In this document: in pieces, positions 24,767 through 34,105 of the stretch
Layout: each line of letters begins with the position of its first letter
How positions within the stretch are numbered: position 1 is the first letter of the stretch
From: Actinomadura sp. J1-007
GTDB lineage: Bacteria; Actinomycetota; Actinomycetes; Streptosporangiales; Streptosporangiaceae
Direction of reading: 5' to 3'
Length of the DNA: 64,000 nucleotides
NCBI RefSeq assembly: GCF_009793335.1
Contig: NZ_WING01000001.1
Location: 5,890,001 to 5,954,000 of the forward strand
Notes under the pieces: generated by a model
The model's input: only the letters and a program-made list of their open reading frames with translations
The model's database searches: none
Told to the model about the DNA's origin: nothing
Translations under genes and position numbers: made by a program

Positions 24767-26227
24767 GTGGCGATCGAGTGGGCCGGTTCGAGTCCCGAAC
24801 TGCTGCTGCGGCTGGAGCGCGGCGCCGCGGAACCGTTGAAGGCCCAGCTCGAACGCGGCCTGCGCGACGCGATCTGCTCCGGGCGCCTCCAGGCGGACGA
24901 GCGGCTGCCGTCGTCGCGCGAGCTCGCCCGGCAGCTCGGGATCTCGCGCGGACTCGTCCAGGACTGCTACGGCCAGCTCCACGCGGAGGGCTACCTGTGC
25001 ACGCGGGCCGGGTCCGCGACGCGCGTCGCGCCGCTGAACGTACGGGACGCCCCAACGGCGACGCCGACGTCGCGCCCGTCCTCAACGCCGGGCTTGCCGG
25101 CCTCGGCCTCGATGTCGGAGGCGGCCGCTAGGTTGCGGATCGACTTCGCCGCGGGGGTGCCCGACCTCGGGAGCTTCCCGCGCGGCGACTGGTGCTGGGC
25201 GCAGCGGGAGGTCGCCCGCACCGTGCCCAACGCGGAGCTGGGCTACGGGGATCCACGCGGCAGCGGCGCCTTCCGCGAGGTGGTGGCGGGCTACCTCAGG
25301 CGCGTCCGCGCGGCGGTCGCGCAGCCCGAACGGATCGTCGCGTGCACGGGCTTCGGGCAGGGGCTCGGCATCGTGCTGCGGGTGCTCGTGCGCAGGGGCG
25401 TACGGCGCGTGGCGTTCGAGGACCCCGGATACGGCGACGGCGCCACCCGGGCGGCCGTCGAACGCGCCGGGATCGAGGCCGTACCGGTGCCGGTCGACGA
25501 GCACGGCGTCGTGGTGGACGCGCTCGCGGGCGTCGGCGCGGTCGTCGTCACCCCGGCGCACCAGTGGCCGACGGGCGTCGTCCTCGCGCCCGAGCGCCGC
25601 CGCGCGCTCGTCGCCTGGGCGCAGGCGGAGGACGCGGTGGTCATCGAGGACGACTACGACGCCGAGTTCCGGTACGACCGCGAGCCCGTCGGGTCGTTGC
25701 AGGGCCTCGACCCCGACCGGGTGATCGCGCTCGGCACGGTCAGCAAGTCGCTGGCCCCGGCCGTACGGCTCGGCTGGATCCTGTGCCCGGCGTGGGCGCT
25801 CGACGAGATCGCGGAGGACAAGCGCGTCGACGACCGCGGCTCGCCCGTGTTCGACCAGCTCGCGGTGGCGGCGCTGATCGAGTCGGGACGGTACGGCCGC
25901 CACCTGCGGCACATGCGCGCCGTCTACGCCAAGCGCCGCGCGGCGCTGGTCGCGGCGCTCGCCGAGCACGCGCCGGGCGTTCGGCTCACCGGCCTGGACG
26001 CCGGCTTCCACGCCGTCGCGCACCTTCCCTCGACTCGCCGCGAGGCGGAGCGCGAGGTCGTGGAGGCGGCGCGGGAACGGTCGGTCGGGCTGTACGGGAT
26101 GAGCGAGTTCCGCGCGGACCGCGCCGCCACCCCGCCGCAGCTCGTGCTCGGCTTCGGCAACCTCGGCGAGGGCCCCATCCGCGAAGGCATCGCCCAACTC
26201 GGCGCCGTCCTCCGCCCCCACCCCTGA
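24767..26227 (+). CDS. MocR/PdxR-type regulator (GntR wHTH fused to PLP aminotransferase domain)
   Basis: This 486-aa chimeric regulator has an N-terminal GntR winged helix (LKAQLERGLRDAICSGRLQA, LPSSRELARQLGISRGLVQD) and a fold-type-I aminotransferase domain (GYGDPRGSGAFREVVAGYLR, VTPAHQWPTGVVLAPERRRA). VIEDDYDAEFRYDREPVGSL and the PLP-lysine region LGTVSKSLAPAVRLGWILCP are present. It starts at GTG with no ribosome-binding site. MocR proteins sense PLP or amino-containing ligands. The divergent MFS gene is the likely target. Confidence 0.93.
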   Translation: MAIEWAGSSPELLLRLERGAAEPLKAQLERGLRDAICSGRLQADERLPSSRELARQLGISRGLVQDCYGQLHAEGYLCTRAGSATRVAPLNVRDAPTATPTSRPSSTPGLPASASMSEAAARLRIDFAAGVPDLGSFPRGDWCWAQREVARTVPNAELGYGDPRGSGAFREVVAGYLRRVRAAVAQPERIVACTGFGQGLGIVLRVLVRRGVRRVAFEDPGYGDGATRAAVERAGIEAVPVPVDEHGVVVDALAGVGAVVVTPAHQWPTGVVLAPERRRALVAWAQAEDAVVIEDDYDAEFRYDREPVGSLQGLDPDRVIALGTVSKSLAPAVRLGWILCPAWALDEIAEDKRVDDRGSPVFDQLAVAALIESGRYGRHLRHMRAVYAKRRAALVAALAEHAPGVRLTGLDAGFHAVAHLPSTRREAEREVVEAARERSVGLYGMSEFRADRAATPPQLVLGFGNLGEGPIREGIAQLGAVLRPHP

Positions 26228-26452
26228 GCAACGCCTCCGCCCGGCGCCTTCGTTCCGTTCCGGGGGGGCGCGGAAGGGGGTGGAGGGGGTGGTGGGGGTG
26301 GGGCGTGTGGTTGGAGGCGGTTTTCGGGGGCGGCTTGTCAGTTGACTGCTAAGAGTGCCCGGTGAGCATGTGAAGAGAGTTCATTCCACTCCTTGACGTG
26401 CTGGGGGACAGTCGTCAGCGATCACTTTCCGGCTCCCATCCCTGGAGTGACG

Positions 26453-27730
26453 ATGAGACTACGAACCCTGCTCACCTCGACGGCGCTCGCCGCCGCCGCG
26501 GTCGCGGTGCCCGCCGCGGTGGCCGCGCCGCCGGCGGTGGCCGCGCCGGCGGGGTGCACCGCGTCCGAGGCCGACATCTACGCGGCGGCGGGCGGTGTGT
26601 CCGGGAACCCGGGCGACCTGCTGGCCTGCCGCGAGGTGAAGCTGTCCAACATCCCGGGCGACATCCCGATGAAGGGCTACAAGGTCCGGTACGTCTCGAC
26701 CGACGCCAAGGGCGCCAAGAACGTCGTGACCGGGACCGTGGCCGTCCCGACCGCGGCGTGGACGAAGGGCGGGTCGCGGCCGACCGTCGCGTTCAACCCG
26801 GGGACGCTCGGGTCGGGGCAGCAGTGCGCGTTCTCCAAGCAGCTCGCCGGGCAGTTCGTCGACATGTACGAGGGCGGCAACCTGGCGCTGTTCCTGAAGG
26901 CCGGGTACGCGGTCGCCGCGACCGACGGCGTCGGGTACGTCGCCGGCCAGGTGCACACCTACATGATCGGCGCGAACGCCGGGCACGCGCTGCTCGACGC
27001 GGTCCGCTCGTCCCGCCAGATCCCCGGCGGCACGCTGAAGCCGGACGGCAAGGTCGGCATCTCCGGCTACTCCGAGGGCGGCGCGGCGTCGCTGTGGGGC
27101 GCGCAGCTCGCCTCGTCGTACGCCCCCGAGCTCGACGTGGTCGGCGCCGCGGCGGGGGGTGTGCCGGGAGACCTGAAGCTGACCGCCAAGCAGCTGAACG
27201 GCAGCCTGTTCGCGGGCTTCCTCGCCGACGCGCTCGTCGGCCTGAACGCCGCCTACCCCGAGATGCCGTTCAACGAGCTGATGAACGACCAGGGCAAGCA
27301 GGCCATCAAGGACGTCAAGGGCAACTGCCTGTTCGGGACGCTCGCGGTGTTCCTCGGCGCCAAGGTCGAGAACTACTCCAAGCAGAAGCTGACCCTCGAC
27401 CAGCTCTACGCGCTCAAGGGCCCGGACGGGACGAGCTGGGGCGAGATCGTCGACCGGCAGAAGCTCGGCGTGGACATCGGCACGGCGTCGTCGGGCGCCA
27501 AGTACAAGATCGGCTTCCCGGTGTTCCAGTACCGCGGCTGGCTGGAGGAGATCATCCCCCACGAGACCGAGGACGGCACCCGCGCCGCGTACTGCAAGGC
27601 CGGGATCAACACCACGTGGAAGAACACCTACCCGACCGAGCACCTGTCGACCGACTGGGGCGCGGCCGGCGACGTCACCAACTTCCTCGGCGACCGTTTC
27701 GAGGGCAAGCCCGTGAAGGGCAACTGCTGA
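26453..27730 (+). CDS. Secreted lipase (LIP/secretory triacylglycerol lipase family)
   Basis: The 425-aa exported alpha/beta-hydrolase has a signal peptide, MRLRTLLTSTALAAAAVAVP, probably cleaved near AVAAPAG. The chain begins with conserved CTASEADIY. GYSEGGAASLWGAQL holds the nucleophile Ser, and late Asp/His lie in FPVFQYRGWLEEIIP and TEHLSTDWG. Cys residues at both ends suggest disulfides. The family includes Candida-type secretory lipases, also common in actinobacteria. The start is ATG at 26453 after TGGAG. A strong terminator follows. Substrate preference is unknown. Confidence 0.88.
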   Translation: MRLRTLLTSTALAAAAVAVPAAVAAPPAVAAPAGCTASEADIYAAAGGVSGNPGDLLACREVKLSNIPGDIPMKGYKVRYVSTDAKGAKNVVTGTVAVPTAAWTKGGSRPTVAFNPGTLGSGQQCAFSKQLAGQFVDMYEGGNLALFLKAGYAVAATDGVGYVAGQVHTYMIGANAGHALLDAVRSSRQIPGGTLKPDGKVGISGYSEGGAASLWGAQLASSYAPELDVVGAAAGGVPGDLKLTAKQLNGSLFAGFLADALVGLNAAYPEMPFNELMNDQGKQAIKDVKGNCLFGTLAVFLGAKVENYSKQKLTLDQLYALKGPDGTSWGEIVDRQKLGVDIGTASSGAKYKIGFPVFQYRGWLEEIIPHETEDGTRAAYCKAGINTTWKNTYPTEHLSTDWGAAGDVTNFLGDRFEGKPVKGNC

Positions 27731-27746
27731 CCCGGCCCAGCGCCCC

Positions 27747-27777
27747 CGCCCCGCCCCGCCGCGCGCGGGGCGGGGCG
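27747..27777 (+). terminator. Perfect 13-bp hairpin after the lipase
   Basis: CGCCCCGCCCCGC (27747-27759) and GCGGGGCGGGGCG (27765-27777) form a perfect GC stem with a CGCGC loop, 17 bp after the lipase stop. It lies 32 bp before the desaturase start and separates the two transcripts. Confidence 0.7.
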
Positions 27778-27808
27778 ACCCGCCGCCGCACACCGGAGGA
27801 GACCTGCC

Positions 27809-28753
27809 ATGACAGCGGGCGTCGCCGACGCCGGAAGCCGCACCCCCCAGCCCGACATCTCCGGCAAGGTGCCGTTCCCCGAACGGATCGCCGTCGTCGT
27901 GTTCGTGATCGGGCCCATCGCCGGGCTGCTCGCCGCCGTCCCGTTCTTCTGGGGCTGGGGGCTCGGCTGGACCGACGTCGCCATCTTCGCGTTCCTCTAC
28001 CCGTTCAACGCGCTCGGCGTGACCGTGGGCTACCACCGGCACTTCACGCACGGCGCGTTCAAGGCCAAGCGCTGGCTGCGGATCACGCTCGCGATCCTCG
28101 GCGGGCAGGCCATGCACGGCTCGGTGATCCGCTGGGTGGCCGACCACCGGCGGCACCACAAGTACGCCGACCAGGAGGGCGACCCGCACTCGCCGTGGGC
28201 GTACGGGCCGGGCGTGTGGGGGCTCACCAAGGGCCTCTACCACGCGCACATGGGCTGGCTGTTCGGCAAGGAGCGGACCTCGCGCAGCAAGTACTGCCCG
28301 GACCTGCTCAGGGACAGGGACATCCGGTTCCTGTCGCTCGACCCCGTCTACGCCGTGATCGTCGCCTCGACGTTCCTGGTGCCGATGGGCCTCGGCGCGC
28401 TGCTCACCTGGTCGTGGCACGGCGCGGTGACGGCGCTGTTCTGGGCCGGGCTGATGCGGGTGTTCGTCGGCGACCACATCACGTTCTCGATCAACTCCAT
28501 CTGCCACGTGTTCGGCAAGGAGGACTTCAGGACGCGCGACAAGGCGCGGAACGTGTGGTGGCTCGCGATCCCGTCGTTCGGCGAGTCGTGGCACAACCTG
28601 CACCACGCCGACCCGACCTGCGCGCGGCACGGCGTCCTCAAGGGCCAGATCGACATCAGCGCGCGCGTCATCTGGCTGATGGAGAAGGCCGGGTGGGTCT
28701 GGGACGTCCGCTGGCCGGACGAGCAGCGCCTCGCCTCCCGCCGCGTCCGCTGA
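27809..28753 (+). CDS. Acyl-CoA (delta-9 type) fatty acid desaturase
   Basis: The 314-aa membrane di-iron desaturase has the three His boxes of stearoyl-CoA desaturases: GYHRHFTHGAF, WVADHRRHHKYAD with DPHSPW, and GESWHNLHHADPTCARHG. Hydrophobic segments flank them (IAVVVFVIGPIAGLLAAVPF). It inserts a double bond into acyl chains at the membrane. The ATG at 27809 follows GGAGGAG. The gene is 123 bp upstream of a fatty acyl-AMP ligase and faces a FasR-like regulator across it, so it probably makes an unsaturated acyl chain for a dedicated lipid or lipopeptide. Confidence 0.93.
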   Translation: MTAGVADAGSRTPQPDISGKVPFPERIAVVVFVIGPIAGLLAAVPFFWGWGLGWTDVAIFAFLYPFNALGVTVGYHRHFTHGAFKAKRWLRITLAILGGQAMHGSVIRWVADHRRHHKYADQEGDPHSPWAYGPGVWGLTKGLYHAHMGWLFGKERTSRSKYCPDLLRDRDIRFLSLDPVYAVIVASTFLVPMGLGALLTWSWHGAVTALFWAGLMRVFVGDHITFSINSICHVFGKEDFRTRDKARNVWWLAIPSFGESWHNLHHADPTCARHGVLKGQIDISARVIWLMEKAGWVWDVRWPDEQRLASRRVR

Positions 28754-28876
28754 CCCGTCGCGTCCGCTGACCCGCCGCGTTCCCTGGCCCGCGGCGTGCG
28801 CCGACCCGCCGCGCCCGCCGCGCCGGCCGGGCCGCGGCCTCCGAAGACCGCCTCCGGATTCATGGAGCACGCAGAC

Positions 28877-30667
28877 ATGACCACCCTGCCCGAACTCGAC
28901 AGCACCCCGCTGATCTCGCGGCTGGCGCGGTTCGCCGAGGAGTTCCCCGACGACCGCGCGTACACGTTCATGGACTACATGTCCGACCCCGACGGCGTCG
29001 CGCTCGACGTCACGTGGGGCGAGCTCGACCGGCGCGCCCGCGCGATCGCCGCCGCCGTGCGCGCCGCGACCTCCCCGGGCGAACGGGTCGCGATCCTCGC
29101 GCCGCAGACGCTCGACTACGTCGCCGGGTTCCTCGGCGCGATGTACGCGCGGGTCATCGGCGTGCCGCTGTTCTCGCCCGACCTGCCCGGCCACGGCGAC
29201 CGGCTGCTCGCCGTCTACCGCGACGCCGAGCCCGACTGCGTGATCACCACGAGCGGCGCGCTGCCGCACGTGCGCGCGTTCCTCGCCGACGAGTCCGTCC
29301 GGCCGCCGAAGGAGGTGATCGTCGCCGACGAGGCCGACCTCTCGCTGGACTTCGCGCCCGAGCCGATCGACCCGGGCGACGTGGCGTACCTCCAGTACAC
29401 CTCGGGCTCCACCCGGACGCCCGCCGGGGTGATCATCACGCACGGCAACTTCGCGACGAACGCCGAGCAGCTCTGGCGCACGTTCGAGGGCATCCCGCGC
29501 GAGTCGACCGGCGTCAACTGGCTGCCGGTCTTCCACGACATGGGCCTGGTCACGACCGTCGCGCTGCCGCTGGTGTACGGCAACCCGGGCGTGATCATGG
29601 ACCCGGTGGCGTTCGTCATGCGGCCGGTGCGGTGGCTGGAGCTGCTGAGCGCGCAGGACCACGCGTTCACCGGCGGCCCGAACTTCGCCTACGAGTACCT
29701 GACCGCGCAGGTCACCGCGGAGGAGAAGGAGCGCCTCGACCTCAGCGGCGTGCAGGTGTTCATGAACGGCGCCGAGCCGATCAGGGAGAGCACGCTCACC
29801 GGGTTCTACGAGGCGTTCCGCGACTGCGGGCTGCGGCCCGAGGCGCAGGTCTGCGCGTACGGGCTGGCGGAGGCGACGGTGTACGTGTCGGCGTCGTCGC
29901 GGTTCCGCGAGCCGACCCGGACGGCGTTCGAGCGCGAGCCGCTGCGGCACGGCGTCGCGGTGCCGTCCGCCCCCGGCGCGCCCGGCGCGGTGGAGCTGAT
30001 CGCGTGCGGGACGTCGTTCGGCCAGCACGTCGTGATCGCGGACCCGGACACCGGCCGCCGCAAGCCGGACGGCGAGGTCGGCGAGATCTGGGTGCACGGC
30101 CCGAACGTCGCGGCGGGCTACTGGGGACGCCCCGAGCAGACGGCCGAGACGTTCCACGCCGTCCTGACCGACGCGTCCGGGACCGGCGGCGGGGACGGGA
30201 CCGGCGGGCTGCCCGAACGGCCCTGGCTGCGCACCGGCGACCTCGGCGTCCTGCACGGCGGCGAGCTGTACGTCACCGGCCGGATCAAGGACCTGGTCAT
30301 CGTGGACGGCCGCAACCACTACCCGCAGGACATCGAGTACACGGTCTCCAACGCGCACAAGGGCATCCGCCGCGAGTACGTCGCGGCCGTCGCCGTCGAC
30401 ACGGGCGACGCGGGCGGCACCGAGGGGCTCGTCGTGATCGCCGAGCGGAACCGCCGCGTCCCGATCGCCCTGCTGGACGCGGACGAGGTCGCGCGGTCGG
30501 TCCGCGCCGCGGTGAACGCCCAGCACGACCTGCGCGTGCACGACGTCGTCCTGATCGAGCCGGGCGGGCTGCCCCGCACCAGCTCCGGCAAGATCGCCCG
30601 CTCCGCGTGCCGCGCCGCGTACCTCGACGGCACCCTCCCGCTCGCCGCGAGACCCGCCCCGGCCTGA
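28877..30667 (+). CDS. Fatty acyl-AMP ligase (FAAL)
   Basis: This 596-aa adenylate-forming enzyme activates long fatty acids as acyl-AMP for transfer to ACP domains. FAAL features are AYLQYTSGSTRTPAGVIITH, NWLPVFHDMGLVTTVALPLV and SAQDHAFTGGPNFAYEYLTA. FMNGAEPIRESTLTGFYEAF and CAYGLAEATVYVS also match, as do LRTGDLG and LVIVDGRNHYPQDIEYTVSN. Catalytic Lys is in LPRTSSGKIARS. The ATG at 28877 is chosen because GGAG lies 9 bp upstream; an ATG at 28862 is possible. No PKS/NRPS or stand-alone ACP follows, so the acceptor is encoded elsewhere. It is probably co-transcribed with the desaturase. Confidence 0.92.
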   Translation: MTTLPELDSTPLISRLARFAEEFPDDRAYTFMDYMSDPDGVALDVTWGELDRRARAIAAAVRAATSPGERVAILAPQTLDYVAGFLGAMYARVIGVPLFSPDLPGHGDRLLAVYRDAEPDCVITTSGALPHVRAFLADESVRPPKEVIVADEADLSLDFAPEPIDPGDVAYLQYTSGSTRTPAGVIITHGNFATNAEQLWRTFEGIPRESTGVNWLPVFHDMGLVTTVALPLVYGNPGVIMDPVAFVMRPVRWLELLSAQDHAFTGGPNFAYEYLTAQVTAEEKERLDLSGVQVFMNGAEPIRESTLTGFYEAFRDCGLRPEAQVCAYGLAEATVYVSASSRFREPTRTAFEREPLRHGVAVPSAPGAPGAVELIACGTSFGQHVVIADPDTGRRKPDGEVGEIWVHGPNVAAGYWGRPEQTAETFHAVLTDASGTGGGDGTGGLPERPWLRTGDLGVLHGGELYVTGRIKDLVIVDGRNHYPQDIEYTVSNAHKGIRREYVAAVAVDTGDAGGTEGLVVIAERNRRVPIALLDADEVARSVRAAVNAQHDLRVHDVVLIEPGGLPRTSSGKIARSACRAAYLDGTLPLAARPAPA

Positions 30668-30803
30668 CCGTTCCGCGGAGGCGGGGCGTCCGCTCTCGGC
30701 GTGCCGTCGTCATCGGTGGCTCGTGGCGGCGGCGCGCCGAGGTCCGGCCGCGCGGGCGGGCGGGGACGCGCGTGGGCGGGGCCGGGCCCGGGGCCAGTGC
30801 CTG

Positions 30804-32060
30804 TCAGTGCCCGTCCGGGGCGTTCTGCCTCAGCCAGACGGGCAGCAGGAGCATGAGTTCGAGGCGCAGGTCGGGGTCCTCGATGTCGTAGTCGAACAGG
30901 TCGTGGAGCTGCGCCATCCGGTAGCGGACGGTCTGCGGGTGCACGCAGAGGGCGTCGGCGGCGTCGGTCGCGTTGAACCCGTGCTTCAGGCACTCCAGCA
31001 TCGTGGCGGCCAGCCGCGCGCCGCGCTGCGGCCCGACCTTGGCCAGCGCGGCGAGCCGGTGGCGGGCGGCGGTCTCGGCGAGCGTCCGGCCCTCCTGGAG
31101 CAGCAGTTCGGGCAGGTGGCGGTCGGCGTAGACGAGGGTTCCCGGCTCGGCGTCCTTGCCGCGGGTCCCGTCCAGCCCGCCGCCGGTCACCAGGTCGAGG
31201 GTGCGGTGCGCCCAGCGCAGCGACACGCCCGCCTGCTCCAGCGGCACCGACGGTCCGACCGCGCCCGTCCAGCCCGCGAGCGTCGCGGTCAGCCGGTCGG
31301 GTCCGCCGGGACGGTCGGGATCGGGCATCACCAGGCAGGGACGGCCCCGGTCGAGCCCGCTCAGCAGGAACGGCGGCAGCCCGGTCGGCCCCTCGCCGCC
31401 GCTGCCGGGACGGGGCGCGAGCGCGATCACGGCGAGCCGTCCCGGCAGCGTCCACCCGGCCAGCCCGGCCTGCTCGGCGACCACCTCGCGCGGGACCGGC
31501 GGATCGGACAGCAGCAGGCTCATCAGCCGGTTGCGGCGCTGCTCGCGTTCCCCGGCGGCCTTCTCGCGCGCCCGCGAGTAGCCCTGCGCGGCGGCCGACG
31601 CGAGCAGGTCGAGGTAGGCGAAGTTGACCTCGGTCAGCGAGATCGCCACGTCGCGGGGCTTGCGGAGCCGTTCGGCCTCGCGGGCCAGGTAGCGCCACGC
31701 CGTGCGGGACGCGACCCGCAGGGCGCTCTGGAGGTGTTCGAGGTCGCGCCCCTCGACCGCCTCGCCGTACCCGATGTCGAAGAAGACCTGGTGGACCTCC
31801 TGCCACGGCGCGTCGGGGTCGGCGATCATCCGGACGAAGTGCCCCATCGCCCGGGACACCGCGACCCGTACGACCTCCTGGTAGTGCGGGTCGTCGCGGC
31901 GGGCGTACTCGGGGACGTGCCGGACCACGCCCTCCACCATGATGTCGGCGAGCTTCGGCAGGTGCGGACGGATCCACTGCGCCTCCTCGCGGGGGACGTC
32001 GCGCCACGGCTGCGCCGACAGGTCGTCCATGTCGGAGGCGCCCTCGAACACCGAAGTCAC
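30804..32060 (-). CDS. PucR/CdaR-type HTH regulator, FasR-like
   Basis: The 418-aa regulator has an N-terminal helical domain (REEAQWIRPHLPKLADIMVE, FFDIGYGEAVEGRDLEHLQS) and a degenerate GGDEF-like middle. The C-terminal PucR-family HTH reads TMLECLKHGFNATDAADALC then VHPQTVRYRMAQLHDLFDYD. This architecture matches FasR-type activators of fatty-acid synthesis in streptomycetes. The GTG at 32060 is selected because GGGAGG lies 7 bp upstream; upstream in-frame ATGs lack one. It converges with the FAAL-desaturase pair. Control of lipid genes is inferred from family and position. Confidence 0.85.
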   Translation of the reverse strand: MTSVFEGASDMDDLSAQPWRDVPREEAQWIRPHLPKLADIMVEGVVRHVPEYARRDDPHYQEVVRVAVSRAMGHFVRMIADPDAPWQEVHQVFFDIGYGEAVEGRDLEHLQSALRVASRTAWRYLAREAERLRKPRDVAISLTEVNFAYLDLLASAAAQGYSRAREKAAGEREQRRNRLMSLLLSDPPVPREVVAEQAGLAGWTLPGRLAVIALAPRPGSGGEGPTGLPPFLLSGLDRGRPCLVMPDPDRPGGPDRLTATLAGWTGAVGPSVPLEQAGVSLRWAHRTLDLVTGGGLDGTRGKDAEPGTLVYADRHLPELLLQEGRTLAETAARHRLAALAKVGPQRGARLAATMLECLKHGFNATDAADALCVHPQTVRYRMAQLHDLFDYDIEDPDLRLELMLLLPVWLRQNAPDGH

Positions 32061-32122
32061 AGCGTTACCTCCCGAAGCAGACGCCCGAGCCGCCAGGCTA
32101 GGTACCGCGCACTTCGTGCAAC

Positions 32123-32160
32123 ACTCAAGAGTCTGATAACCCTTTCGGCGGCGGATTATC
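32123..32160 (-). promoter_or_regulatory. Inverted repeats upstream of the FasR-like gene
   Basis: The perfect palindrome ACTCAAGAGT (32123-32132) and spaced arms GATAA/TTATC (32135-32139, 32156-32160) lie 63-100 bp upstream of the GTG start. The area is AT-richer than average. They are candidate operator or autoregulatory sites; nothing proves binding. Confidence 0.35.
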
Positions 32161-32260
32161 ACTTCGGGACAACGCGGTCCCGGCATTCCGACAAGCCGGA
32201 ACGATTCAGGAATTCCAATTCGCCGCGGCGCCGCCTCCCGGCCCGCCGCGCCAGGAAGGC

Positions 32261-32290
32261 GGCGCCGGCGGGCGCCGGCGGGCGCCGGCG
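32261..32290. repeat. Three perfect tandem 10-bp repeats
   Basis: GGCGCCGGCG occurs three times head-to-tail with no mismatch, just past the convergent-facing stop of the anchored hydrolase gene. Each unit contains the palindromic GGCGCC. It may fold as part of that gene's terminator. Confidence 0.6.
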
Positions 32291-32303
32291 GGGCAGCGCC
32301 GGG

Positions 32304-33389
32304 TCAGCGCGGGGGGAGGGCGGTGATCGCGGTGGCGACGCGGTCCGGGTGGGAGACGATCGGCAGGTGCCGGGCGTCCGGGACGATCGTCGGGGCGGGC
32401 GCGCCGATGAGCCGCGCCGTGTCGTACGGGGCCGAGCGCGAGAACACGTCGTCGTCCGCGCCGAAGACCACGGACTTCGGGACGTTCAGCCGGGCCAGCT
32501 CGCCGACGCGCCGTTCGGGCAGGCCGACGACGCCCTCCATGCGCCACAGCGCGCTCTCGGCGCCGGCGACCTGGAACGGCCGCCGCCACCGGTCCACGCC
32601 GGCGCGGTCGAGGCGCGGGCACGCCGGTCCGCACTGCGAGCCGTAGATCTTCCGGATCACCCAGTCCGAGCGGATCCCGAGGCGCAGCAGCGTCGTCCGG
32701 TACGGGTTGCGGACGATCTTCCGCACGTCGTCGGCGCCCGCCCCGGCGCCGGTGTCGAGCGCGTCCCCGTCCACGAAGACCAGGCCGCCGACCCGTCCGG
32801 GCGCGCGCAGCGCCGCCGCCGCGACGATCCCCGCGCCGCTGGAGTGCCCGACGAGCGTGGCGCGCGGCAGCCGCAGGGCGTCCATGACGCCGATGAGCTG
32901 CGCCGCGCCGTGCTCGGCGTCGAACGGTCCGCGCCGCTCGCTGTAGCCCCAGCCGCTCACGTCGAACGCGTACACGCGGTACCGCGCGGCGAGCCGTTCG
33001 GCGACGGGGGCCCATGTGTCGGACGACTCCGCCGCGCCGTGCACCAGCACGATGGGCGGCCCGTTGACGCCCCATGAGCTGTATCGCGTACGGATTCCGT
33101 CGGCCGAAACGAAACGCAATCCCGCGGGTTCGCGCGCGCGTTCCGCCGTCGCGGCGTTATAGATGAACGAGAACGAGGTGACAAGGACGAAAAACGCGAT
33201 CCCGGTCGCCAGAAGGCGTCGCGTCCATTTCCACCGCCGCCGTGGCCGTTCCGCGGATTTTCCCCGCCGCCACGGTTTTCGGCCCGCTCCGCCCGCTCGG
33301 CCTGCTCCGGCCGGTCGCGGGGACGCGTCGTCAAGGCCGCCCTGGGCGGGGGAGTGGTCGGCTTCGCCGGCCGAGCGCTGGACGGTCAT
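32304..33389 (-). CDS. Membrane-anchored alpha/beta hydrolase
   Basis: The 361-aa protein has a ~55-residue basic, disordered cytoplasmic N-terminus, one membrane segment (LLATGIAFFVLVTSFSFIY) and an outside alpha/beta-hydrolase domain. Oxyanion region is IVLVHGAAESSDTW, nucleophile elbow LVGHSSGAGIVAAAAL (Ser), acid in VVFGADDDVF, and His in DARHLPIVSHPD. These are complete catalytic elements; the substrate is unknown. The ATG at 33389 follows AGAGAGG. It lies behind the FasR-like gene in the same direction with a 243-bp gap. Confidence 0.85.
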   Translation of the reverse strand: MTVQRSAGEADHSPAQGGLDDASPRPAGAGRAGGAGRKPWRRGKSAERPRRRWKWTRRLLATGIAFFVLVTSFSFIYNAATAERAREPAGLRFVSADGIRTRYSSWGVNGPPIVLVHGAAESSDTWAPVAERLAARYRVYAFDVSGWGYSERRGPFDAEHGAAQLIGVMDALRLPRATLVGHSSGAGIVAAAALRAPGRVGGLVFVDGDALDTGAGAGADDVRKIVRNPYRTTLLRLGIRSDWVIRKIYGSQCGPACPRLDRAGVDRWRRPFQVAGAESALWRMEGVVGLPERRVGELARLNVPKSVVFGADDDVFSRSAPYDTARLIGAPAPTIVPDARHLPIVSHPDRVATAITALPPR

Positions 33390-33596
33390 GTCGCCTCTCT
33401 TTCGGTCCTGTCCAGCCTTCCAACCGGCGGACGCGGCGTCATCCGGCCTTGAGAGCAACCGCGACTGCACCTGCCGCAGTACCGGAGGGGCCGCCCGTAC
33501 CCCGCAAGACGCACACCGCCGCCAACGCGCCCAACGGAGCGGCGTCGTCAGCAGGCGGACGGAAACCCGCAGCCCGCGCGCGAACGGCGCGCCGCG

Positions 33597-34079
33597 TCAG
33601 CGCTCGGGTGGGACGAGGTGGCGGGTGCGTAGGGCGAGTGCGATGTCGAGCGGTTGCGCGGCGGGCGGGCGGACCGTCCGCGGATCCCACCACGCGCACG
33701 CGGCGATCTCGTCGTTCGGCGCGAACCGTCCGGCGGGCCGCGCGACGCGTCCGGTGAAGACGGCGCCGAACTCGACGCGGCGCTCCGCTCCGAGGCGGAA
33801 CCGCGCGCATCCCGCGTACCGCAGTCCGGGCGCCTCCTCGCCGGTCTCCTCGCGCAGCTCGCGGACGGCCGCCTCGCGCGGGGACTCGCCCGGGTCGAGC
33901 AGGCCGCCGGGCAGCTCCCACTGGCGCCGCTCGTTCCCGTACACCAGCAGGACGGACGGCCCGTGCCACAGCGCCACCAGCGCGAGCGGCAGCGGGGACA
34001 TCCAGTCCGCGATCTCCGCGTCCTCGAAGAACCCCGTGAGCTCGTTGCCCGCCGCGTCCCGCGCCGGCACCTCGTCCAT
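33597..34079 (-). CDS. NUDIX hydrolase
   Basis: The 160-aa protein contains the full Nudix box GGLLDPGESPREAAVRELRE followed by ETGEEA, the metal-binding GX5EX7REUXEEXGU pattern. LLVYGNERRQWELPGGLLDP precedes it. NUDIX enzymes hydrolyse nucleoside diphosphate-linked compounds; specificity is not readable. The ATG at 34079 has GAGGGG upstream. It follows the FtsX permease gene by 26 bp and is probably read from the TetR-ABC-FtsX operon. Confidence 0.88.
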   Translation of the reverse strand: MDEVPARDAAGNELTGFFEDAEIADWMSPLPLALVALWHGPSVLLVYGNERRQWELPGGLLDPGESPREAAVRELREETGEEAPGLRYAGCARFRLGAERRVEFGAVFTGRVARPAGRFAPNDEIAACAWWDPRTVRPPAAQPLDIALALRTRHLVPPER

Positions 34080-34105
34080 CGCCCGCCCCTCACTCGCGCC
34101 CGCCT

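Noticed and set aside
27809..28753. Possibility that the desaturase is a phage or plasmid import
   Set aside because: Codon use and GC match the neighbours and no mobile element is nearby.
26459..30541. 1360-aa minus-strand ORF across lipase, desaturase and FAAL
   Set aside because: Shadow frame of high-GC genes; the plus-strand genes have complete catalytic motifs.
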